DNA of 6,766 bases from SYAN01 sp049459795. Lineage in GTDB: Bacteria > Actinomycetota > Actinomycetes > Nanopelagicales > Nanopelagicaceae. The notes below the pieces were generated by a model. It had not been told where the DNA came from, did no database searches, and was given only the letters and a program-made list of their open reading frames with translations. The position numbers were made by a program, and so were the translations under genes. The DNA lies in contig JBMUDS010000044.1 of NCBI GenBank assembly GCA_049459795.1, forward strand, positions 1-6,766, read 5' to 3'. Shown here in pieces: positions 1 to 5,775 of this stretch. Positions within the stretch are counted from its first letter, which is position 1; every line of letters starts with the position of its first letter.

Positions 1-612
1 GACAGAGAGTGAGCGTTCATAATTGAATGCGGGACGAATTCGTTTGAAGATACGAGGCACCGTCTCAACATTGTGCGCGAAGACTTCAGGACGCGATTCG
101 AAGACCTCCGAGAGGAGCTCATCGCGTGAGGAGAAGTCGGGTGCGAGCATCTCAACACCGCAGCCACGAACCCGGTCGTGTATCGCGCGGATAGTCTCTG
201 CGTAGAGCCAGGCGCCTTCATCATCAAGATCGTCTCGAGCTACACCGGTCACGGTCGCGTACCGAAGCTCCATACGTTCGACCGATTCAGCGACTCTTCG
301 TGGTTCGTCACGATCGAGTGCTTTTGGCTTACCTGTCGCGATATTGCAGAAGTCGCATCGGCGAGTACAGGTATCGCCACCGATGAGGAAGGTCGCTTCT
401 CGATCCTCCCAACATTCGAAGATGTTCGGACAAGCGGCTTCTTGGCAGACTGTGTGAAGTCCTTCTCGGGAAACGAGTGAACGGAGATCCGTGTAATTCG
501 GGCCCATCGTGGCTCGCGTCTTGATCCACTCCGGTTTACGTTCGATTGGAATGGCGGCGTTCTTCGCCTCGATACGAAGTAATTTCTTGCCGGGATTCTC
601 AGTGATGCTCAT
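1..612 (-). CDS. lipA: Lipoyl synthase LipA (partial, C-terminus beyond left edge)
   Basis: This is a radical SAM enzyme that inserts sulfur at C6 and C8 of the octanoyl group carried on lipoyl domains, the last step of lipoate synthesis in the cytoplasm. The frame reads from an ATG at 612-610 through 204 codons to the window edge with no stop. Two cysteine triads are visible with the spacing of the family: C56-x4-C61-x5-C67 (auxiliary iron-sulfur cluster, in VCQEAACPNIFEC) and C82-x3-C86-x2-C89 (SAM-binding cluster, in CTRRCDFC). The VTGVARDDL and HNVETVPR stretches are also typical. About the last third of a usual protein of roughly 310-330 residues, including the conserved C-terminal RSSY serine motif, lies outside. 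The start is supported by a GGAGGG Shine-Dalgarno six bases upstream and by the 4-base overlap with lipB, which suggests translational coupling. Identity is very secure. Confidence 0.97.
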   Translation of the reverse strand, partial: MSITENPGKKLLRIEAKNAAIPIERKPEWIKTRATMGPNYTDLRSLVSREGLHTVCQEAACPNIFECWEDREATFLIGGDTCTRRCDFCNIATGKPKALDRDEPRRVAESVERMELRYATVTGVARDDLDDEGAWLYAETIRAIHDRVRGCGVEMLAPDFSSRDELLSEVFESRPEVFAHNVETVPRIFKRIRPAFNYERSLSV

Positions 613-1286
613 AACTGTCCCTCCAGATGAGGGAGTATTCGCCGTCTCACCAACGGCAACATATCGCTAACGGTCACCTCGGAACCGATCTCACGAGAAA
701 TGGTGGTGACCTCAGAGTCTGCAAGGCCACATGGGATGATCTCGGCGAACGACTGGAGGGAACAATTCGCATTGATGGCGAAGCCATGCATTGTGACGCC
801 CCGAGCGACACGTATACCGATAGCTGCGATCTTTCGCTTTCCATCGATCCAGACACCGGATCGTCCTTGCACTCGCCCACCCGTGACTCCGAGATCTGCG
901 AGTACTGCAATGATCCCGGATTCGATCTCCCGTACATATCCGAGAAGTTCATGGGGATTGCGAAGCTTGATGATCGGGTATCCGATGAGTTGTCCGGGAC
1001 CATGCCACGTGATCTTCCCGCCACGATCTACATCGATCACGGGCGTAGACGTCGTAACGCCGGGTATAGGACGCTCATGCGACTCGGTTCGTTTTCCTGC
1101 TGTGAATACTGGGGTGTGCTCTAACAACATCAACGTGGATGGGCGGACGCCATCTGCCACTTCCTGGTGGACATCCCGCTGTATAGAGAGCGCATCGAGA
1201 TAATCGAGGCCGCCACGTGAAGTGAGATCCACAATATCGACCAAGGCCCGTTCGGCAAGAAGAGTGGGGGTTTCTCGCCGCGTCAT
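609..1286 (-). CDS. lipB: Octanoyltransferase LipB (lipoyl(octanoyl) transferase)
   Basis: This cytoplasmic enzyme transfers octanoate from octanoyl-acyl carrier protein to the lysine of lipoyl domains on E2 and GcvH proteins, the first step of lipoate assembly. The 225-residue product has the family length. Visible motifs are MLLEHTPVFTAGKR (about residues 53-66), RGGKITWHGPGQLIGYP (88-104, with H95), the catalytic lysine region KRKIAAIGIRV (K152) and the catalytic cysteine in IIPCGLAD (C186), which match the Lys-Cys pair of characterised LipB enzymes. The ATG at 1286 is the first good start. It has no clear Shine-Dalgarno, but a TAATCT hexamer lies six bases upstream, so the transcript may be leaderless. 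The stop TGA overlaps the lipA ATG (ATGA). A shorter start around residues 15-19 (TTG/GTG) is possible, because conserved sequence begins only there. The upstream neighbour is the divergent transporter gene. Confidence 0.97.
   Translation of the reverse strand: MTRRETPTLLAERALVDIVDLTSRGGLDYLDALSIQRDVHQEVADGVRPSTLMLLEHTPVFTAGKRTESHERPIPGVTTSTPVIDVDRGGKITWHGPGQLIGYPIIKLRNPHELLGYVREIESGIIAVLADLGVTGGRVQGRSGVWIDGKRKIAAIGIRVARGVTMHGFAINANCSLQSFAEIIPCGLADSEVTTISREIGSEVTVSDMLPLVRRRILPHLEGQL
619..624 (-). promoter_or_regulatory. Ribosome binding site of lipA, inside the lipB 3' end
   Basis: The minus strand reads GGAGGG, then six bases, then the lipA ATG. It lies in the last codons of lipB (E-G-Q). 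It is the strongest Shine-Dalgarno sequence seen before any start in the window and fixes the lipA start. Confidence 0.8.
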
Positions 1287-1451
1287 GGGAGAAGATTAAG
1301 CCTGAAGAGAAGACTCGGCGTAATGGAACTAGGCTTAGCGGGTTATCTACTCGCGAGATCTAGCCCTTTGAAGTGGGGCTTGTGTGGCGTGGATGACACC
1401 CAGAAGAAATCTGATCGATCTTGACGTGCAACCGAAAGTGGGCCCAGAACA
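1287..1451. other. Divergent intergenic region between lipB and the MMPL gene
   Basis: These 165 bases hold the 5' ends of two divergent genes and should contain both promoters. Seen here are the TAATCT box close to lipB, an 8-base perfect palindrome CTCGCGAG at 1350-1357, and a TTGACG at 1421-1426 without a matching -10 at the right distance. On the plus strand the only TANNNT is TAGGCT at 1330-1335, again without a -35. No small open frame, tRNA-like or riboswitch-like structure was recognised. Confidence 0.6.
1293..1298 (-). promoter_or_regulatory. Candidate -10 element of a leaderless lipBA promoter
   Basis: The minus strand reads TAATCT, fitting the actinobacterial TANNNT -10 consensus, and ends six bases before the lipB ATG. 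Transcription would then start at or next to the A of the start codon, as in leaderless actinobacterial genes. It is the only TANNNT found on this strand in the gap between lipB and the transporter. No convincing -35 element is present 17-18 bases upstream. The assignment is an inference from position and motif. Confidence 0.45.
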
Positions 1452-3638
1452 GTGTCTCAACCAAACTCTCCTCGTACCTCTGTGAAAGGGCGTAAGCCGC
1501 TCTACATCGCAATCGTGGCGATCGTCGCCTGGTTGGCTATCGGGGGAGTATCCGGTCCAGTCTTTTCGAAGATCTCATCAGTACAGGAGAATGACAATTC
1601 TGCGTTCCTACCTGAGAGTGCGGAATCCACGATCGCGAGTGACGTCATCGTCAAATTCCAAGACCAGTCCGCTGAACTTCTCCCTACATTGATACTCCTT
1701 GAAGGGGAGATGGACCCCGCCACTAATCCTGCACTTTTTGCGAGGATCAACGAGTACGCAGTGGAACTTCCAGAGAAAGTCCTCCCCGAATCAGGTGAGA
1801 AGTTGAGCACTTACTTCGCTCCAGGAATCCCGCTCGCTGTGATCCCTTCTACTGACGGCAAAGCAGCCCTGATCAGCGTGCAGATCAATAGCGTCCTCGC
1901 TGGAGAAAGCATCGGAGACGAACCAGCCCTACCCCTCCTTATCGAATTCATGAGAGAGGATGTTGAAGAGACTTTTGGCAGCGCTGATATCGATTCATAT
2001 GTCACGGGAGCCGGAGGCATCATCGCAGACCTCTTCGGCGCCTTCGGGTCGATCGATACCACGCTCTTCCTCACGACCTTGAGCGTCGTCTCAATCATAT
2101 TGATCCTGGTCTATCGCTCGCCTCTGCTCTGGCTGATTCCACTCTTCAATGCGGTCTTTGCGCTGACTTTCGCGACCTTCATCGTTTATCACTTAGCAAA
2201 GAACGACATCATCGACCTCAATGGCCAGACACAAGGCATCTTGGATGTCCTCGTCTTGGGAGCGGCAACGGATTACGCACTTCTATTGATTTCACGCTAT
2301 CGAGAAGAATTACATAAACACGAATCCCGTTATCAAGCGATGGCAGTGGCATGGCGTGGCACGGTCGAACCGATCCTCGCATCGGGTGGGACCGTGATCG
2401 CAGGATTGATGGTGCTTCTCCTCTCGGATCTATCGAGCAATAGAGGGCTTGGACCGGTCGGCTCGATCGGTATTGCCTGCGCCATGCTGGCAGCGCTGAC
2501 TTTCCTTCCAGCCGCATTGGTGCTTCTTGGTAGATGGATCTTCTGGCCGAAGGTTCCGAAATATGACCATGCCGATGAGAAGCTTTCGGGCCTTTGGGCG
2601 AAGATCGGCGCGCTCGTCGATCGCAAACCGAAGCAGATCGGCATCACTACCGCACTCGTACTTTTGATTTTCGCTGGATTCTCATTCTCGCTCAACACCT
2701 CAGGTGTAGCGCAAACCGAGGTCTTCACTCAGAAACAGAACTCGGTGATAGGACTCGAGAGATTGGGGTTGCATTTCCCTAGTGGTGAAGGAACTCCGAT
2801 CGAGATCGTGGTCAGTGAGGATCGAGTAGCAGCTGCTTCTGCTGCACTTCTTTCGATCGACGAAGTCGCATCGGTCGCCCCAGTGACGTTGCGAGATCCT
2901 GCAACGGGCGCACCAACGGCGACGCCACGCATCGTTGAGGGCAAAGTGCTGCTCAATGCGATCCTAGAGATCCCAGCGGATTCCAGTGAGGCGAAACGTC
3001 TGATTCCGACGATTCGTGATGAGGTCAAGAAGGTCGACGGTAGTGCGCTCATCGGAGGTCAGACAGCGATCGGATTCGATATCGATCAATCCTCGCAAAG
3101 AGATAACCAAGTGATCATTCCGATCGTCTTGTTGCTGATTGCGATCATCTTGGCACTCCTCCTTCGTAGCATCTTGGCAGCAGGTCTCTTGCTCCTCACC
3201 GTCGTCCTCTCGTTCGCGGCGACGCTAGGTGTCTGTGCATTGGTCTTTGAGAACGTCTTCGGCTTCCCAAGCACGGATGCTTCATTCCCACTCTTCGCAT
3301 TCGTATTCTTGGTCGCTCTCGGAATCGATTACAACATCTTCCTGATGACTCGAGTCAGAGAAGAGGCGAAGCAGATCGGAACCCGTGCCGGAATCGTTCG
3401 TGGCCTCACGGTCACAGGTGGCGTCATCACCTCCGCTGGAATCGTCCTTGCTGCCACATTCGGCGTTCTGGGCGTTCTACCGCTGGTATTCCTGGCGCAA
3501 CTCGGCTTCGCAGTTGCCTTCGGCGTACTCCTAGATGCATTGGTCGTTCGGTCACTTTTAGTGCCTGCCATCGTCCGCGTCATTGGTCCAAAGGTCTGGT
3601 GGCCATCGAAGTTGCAGTATGAAGAATCGCGATCTTGA
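1452..3638 (+). CDS. MMPL/RND-family membrane transporter
   Basis: This 728-residue polytopic membrane protein of the MMPL branch of the RND superfamily probably exports a lipid or other hydrophobic compound using the proton gradient. It shows the duplicated RND plan. A first membrane segment (about 17-36) precedes an external domain (about 40-200), followed by five segments (about 205-360). The second half repeats this with a segment at about 395-413, an external domain (415-550) and five segments (553-705). The Asp-Tyr pairs expected of the proton relay are in both halves: D274-Y275 (GAATDYALLLISRYRE) and D626-Y627 (GIDYNIFLMTRVREE). The size is near Bacillus YdfJ and well below mycobacterial MmpL3, with no long cytoplasmic tail. 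The start is GTG; the frame is closed by TGA at 1422-1424 and no other ATG or GTG lies between. The Shine-Dalgarno is weak. The 3' end overlaps the oxidoreductase gene by 20 bases, suggesting one operon. The substrate is unknown; codon style resembles the neighbours. Confidence 0.93.
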   Translation: MSQPNSPRTSVKGRKPLYIAIVAIVAWLAIGGVSGPVFSKISSVQENDNSAFLPESAESTIASDVIVKFQDQSAELLPTLILLEGEMDPATNPALFARINEYAVELPEKVLPESGEKLSTYFAPGIPLAVIPSTDGKAALISVQINSVLAGESIGDEPALPLLIEFMREDVEETFGSADIDSYVTGAGGIIADLFGAFGSIDTTLFLTTLSVVSIILILVYRSPLLWLIPLFNAVFALTFATFIVYHLAKNDIIDLNGQTQGILDVLVLGAATDYALLLISRYREELHKHESRYQAMAVAWRGTVEPILASGGTVIAGLMVLLLSDLSSNRGLGPVGSIGIACAMLAALTFLPAALVLLGRWIFWPKVPKYDHADEKLSGLWAKIGALVDRKPKQIGITTALVLLIFAGFSFSLNTSGVAQTEVFTQKQNSVIGLERLGLHFPSGEGTPIEIVVSEDRVAAASAALLSIDEVASVAPVTLRDPATGAPTATPRIVEGKVLLNAILEIPADSSEAKRLIPTIRDEVKKVDGSALIGGQTAIGFDIDQSSQRDNQVIIPIVLLLIAIILALLLRSILAAGLLLLTVVLSFAATLGVCALVFENVFGFPSTDASFPLFAFVFLVALGIDYNIFLMTRVREEAKQIGTRAGIVRGLTVTGGVITSAGIVLAATFGVLGVLPLVFLAQLGFAVAFGVLLDALVVRSLLVPAIVRVIGPKVWWPSKLQYEESRS

Positions 3639-4866
3639 TCTCGCCATCGTCGGAGCTGGCCTCGCTGGGCTAGCGGCTGCACGCCGCGCGTCCGAGTTGG
3701 GACTTGCGGTAGAGGTCTTTGAGGCAAGTGATGGAATCGGCGGTCGGGTTCGAAGCGATGTGGTCGATGGTTACATCTGTGATCGCGGATTCCAACTGAT
3801 CAATCCGAATTATCCCGCTCTCGCTAAGTATTTCCAACCCCAAGAGTTTCATCGTCTCGAGCGCTCTATCGACGTTCTGATCGGTTCGAAGAGTTACCGG
3901 TTAGGCGATCCGCGTGAAGGATTCGCCTCAATTCCAGGAAACCTTGCATCTGAGACTGGGACGATCTTCGAGAAAGTTCGATTCCTTCGATATCTGAGTG
4001 GAATTTCTCGCAATGGCGAACGAAGTGAAGGGGAATCATTCGAAGATGAAATGTTGCAGAGGGGGATTGGTACTTTCTATTCGAAAGTGATCGGACCGTT
4101 CGCAAGTGGCGTCTTCCTCAATCAGCCATCACGAGTCTCTGCGACGGTGGCAAGGGAGCTCATCGGTTACTTCATGATCGGAACTCCCGGTCTTCCACAG
4201 GGAGGCGTTGGTGAGGTCGCAAAAAGCATGGCCAGTGGGATCACAGTCAACCTTCGTTCGCGCGTCGACGAGATTGGCGAGGACTTCATCCGAGTCGGTC
4301 GCAGGAAAGTTAAGGCACGTGCGGTCATCGTCGCCACCGACCCGCAATCTGCGAGAAATCTCGTTGATATCGACGGTAAGGTCAGCTCTAGATTCAACTC
4401 GACGATGTCAGGGAGCACTACCTGGTATCACAGCAGTGAGGATCAAGATTTCCCCAGCGTGCTTCGTCTCGATGGTGGAGGAGATGGACCGATCACCAAC
4501 ACGATAGCAATCTCTTCGCTTGCTCCTGAGTATGCACCTTCGGGGCGGACCTTGATTTCAACGACAGTCATGAGCGCCTATGGAAATGAGGTGACTGAGG
4601 CGAGAGTTCGCACTCACCTGGCACACCTCTGGCGAAAAGACACCTCAAAGTGGCGACTGGTGGCGAAATATTCGATTCCCAAATCGTTGCCATTGATGTC
4701 CCCTGGATTCCAGAGCGAAGAAGTGATCGACTTCACGCCGCGAACGAAACGAAGGAATAGTTCGATGCTTCGCTATCTAGCCGGAGATTTCCTTGTGCTG
4801 CCAGCCCAACAAGGAGCGGTCCACTCTGGGGTTAAAGCCGCTGAGATGGTTGCGACGAATCTTTAG
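3619..4866 (+). CDS. FAD-dependent oxidoreductase (flavin amine oxidase / phytoene desaturase class)
   Basis: This 415-residue soluble flavoprotein has an N-terminal Rossmann FAD site GAGLAG (residues 12-17), the ribose-binding acidic residue E35 at the end of the second strand (VEVFEAS) and the GGR motif at 41-43, followed by DRGFQL (55-60). The C-terminus has the second FAD-contact motif, AGD (388-390) followed by QQGAVHSGVKAA (397-408), as in amine oxidases, protoporphyrinogen oxidases and carotenoid desaturases. I infer oxidation or desaturation of a hydrophobic or amine substrate, which cannot be specified. The ATG at 3619 is preferred because the conserved Rossmann strand starts seven residues later; a TTG at 3583 would add 12 unlike residues. 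The gene begins inside the last codons of the transporter, in another frame, with only a weak GAAG Shine-Dalgarno, so translational coupling is likely. Its TAG stop lies four bases from the stop of the convergent epimerase gene. A HemY-like protoporphyrinogen oxidase is an alternative, but the protein is shorter than usual for that family. Confidence 0.88.
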   Translation: MKNRDLDLAIVGAGLAGLAAARRASELGLAVEVFEASDGIGGRVRSDVVDGYICDRGFQLINPNYPALAKYFQPQEFHRLERSIDVLIGSKSYRLGDPREGFASIPGNLASETGTIFEKVRFLRYLSGISRNGERSEGESFEDEMLQRGIGTFYSKVIGPFASGVFLNQPSRVSATVARELIGYFMIGTPGLPQGGVGEVAKSMASGITVNLRSRVDEIGEDFIRVGRRKVKARAVIVATDPQSARNLVDIDGKVSSRFNSTMSGSTTWYHSSEDQDFPSVLRLDGGGDGPITNTIAISSLAPEYAPSGRTLISTTVMSAYGNEVTEARVRTHLAHLWRKDTSKWRLVAKYSIPKSLPLMSPGFQSEEVIDFTPRTKRRNSSMLRYLAGDFLVLPAQQGAVHSGVKAAEMVATNL

Positions 4867-4870
4867 ATTT

Positions 4871-5758
4871 CTATTTCACGAGTTCGGCGAGAGCAGATGG
4901 CAACTGCGGGAAATCGAATTCAAATCCGGCCTCGATCAATCTCTCCGGCATGACTTTCTTACTGCCAAGAATCTCCGTCGAGAAACCACCGAGTGCCACT
5001 CTCAGCGCGAATGCTGGTGCGGGGAAGAGTGCAGGACGACCGAGCGCACGAGCAAGTGCCGCTGTGAATTCACTATTGGTGACTGGATTGGGTGAGGTGA
5101 GATTGACCGGACCTTCCATCTCCTTCTCGAGAAGGTAGGAGATGGCCTTGATCTCGTCATGGAGCGTGATCCATGACCACCACTGCTTGCCATTTCCCAA
5201 TCGACCACCGAGTCCTAATTTGAAAAGTGGCATCATCCTTCCCAAAGCTCCACCCGTAGGATCGAGGACGAGACCAGTGCGGATCTTCACGGTGCGAACG
5301 GATGGTGCTGCATCTGCCGCTGCTTCCCATTCTTTGCAGACGGATGCCAGGAAATCGTCCCCTGGACGATCCGATTCGACGACGGCCCGATTACCGGTTT
5401 CGCCGTACCAACCGATCGCAGAACTGGAGATGAAGACGCTTGGTTTGAGAGTCTCGACTGCTGTCGCAATCGTAGAGGTGCCGAATAATCTTGAATTTAG
5501 GATCTGCGCCTTGTACTTCTTGCTCCAACGCTTATCGCCGACCCCGGCACCGGCGAGGTGAATCACCGCATCGACACCTTCAAGAGGAGCGAGATCGACG
5601 GTTCCGCTGAGCGGATCCCATTGGACCTCATCCGGTGCTATTGGCTTTCGTCGAACTAACCGTTGGACAGTGTGACCTTCGGCTTTGAGGTGGCCGACAA
5701 GTGCACCGCCGATCAGTCCGGAAGAGCCGGTGATAGCGACGCGTTGTGGCAAAGTCAT
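4871..5758 (-). CDS. TIGR01777-family epimerase (YfcH/SDR39U1-like, DUF1731 C-terminus)
   Basis: This 295-residue protein is an atypical short-chain dehydrogenase of the SDR39U1 group. It has an N-terminal NAD(P)-binding motif GSSGLIG (residues 11-17), then VIHLAGAGV, the SSSAIGWYG segment carrying the Tyr expected in the active site, and KQWWSWITLHDE. It ends with the DUF1731 domain (ALGGFSTEILGSKKVMP). These are hallmarks of the TIGR01777 family, whose substrate is not established. Length matches the family. The ATG at 5758-5756 is chosen because the Rossmann strand begins six residues later; an in-frame extension to 5926 would run back through the E2 gene and shows no family similarity. 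It lies ten bases downstream of the E2 stop, so it is probably co-transcribed with E2. Known synteny (Rv2216 between dlaT and lipB in M. tuberculosis) suggests a link to E2 or lipoate metabolism, but this is unproven. The 3' end abuts the convergent oxidoreductase. Confidence 0.94.
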   Translation of the reverse strand: MTLPQRVAITGSSGLIGGALVGHLKAEGHTVQRLVRRKPIAPDEVQWDPLSGTVDLAPLEGVDAVIHLAGAGVGDKRWSKKYKAQILNSRLFGTSTIATAVETLKPSVFISSSAIGWYGETGNRAVVESDRPGDDFLASVCKEWEAAADAAPSVRTVKIRTGLVLDPTGGALGRMMPLFKLGLGGRLGNGKQWWSWITLHDEIKAISYLLEKEMEGPVNLTSPNPVTNSEFTAALARALGRPALFPAPAFALRVALGGFSTEILGSKKVMPERLIEAGFEFDFPQLPSALAELVK

Positions 5759-5761
5759 GGA

Positions 5762-5775
5762 CTCGTAGTTACGAG
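5762..5775. repeat. Short inverted repeat over the E2 stop codon
   Basis: CTCGTA and TACGAG flank two bases, so a 5-bp stem with a 4-base loop could form in the RNA. It covers the E2 stop codon and most of the ten-base gap before the epimerase start. It has no U-tract and is too short for a convincing terminator; it might tune translation of the epimerase or mean nothing. Confidence 0.35.

Noticed and set aside
627..1203. Two long open frames (about 165 residues each) on the plus strand opposite lipB
   Set aside because: They lie wholly antisense to a gene with all LipB catalytic motifs, and their translations show low-complexity composition with no recognisable domain. Their openness follows from the codon usage of lipB.
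1421..1449. TTGACG at 1421-1426 as a -35 element for the transporter
   Set aside because: At 17 bases the expected -10 reads CAGAAC, which does not fit TANNNT, and the transcript would start at or beyond the GTG start codon.
3583..3618. TTG start adding 12 residues to the FAD oxidoreductase
   Set aside because: TTG is a weak start, the extra residues precede the conserved Rossmann strand without family similarity, and the ATG at 3619 gives a normal N-terminus.
3329..3727. Open frame of 132 residues on the minus strand across the transporter/oxidoreductase junction
   Set aside because: It is Arg/Thr/Pro-rich, has no recognisable motif, and is antisense to two well-supported genes.
4858..4869. 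AATCT-TT-AGATT as a bidirectional terminator between the convergent genes
   Set aside because: The stem has five mostly A-T pairs with a two-base loop, too weak for a terminator, and it overlaps the stop codon of the oxidoreductase.
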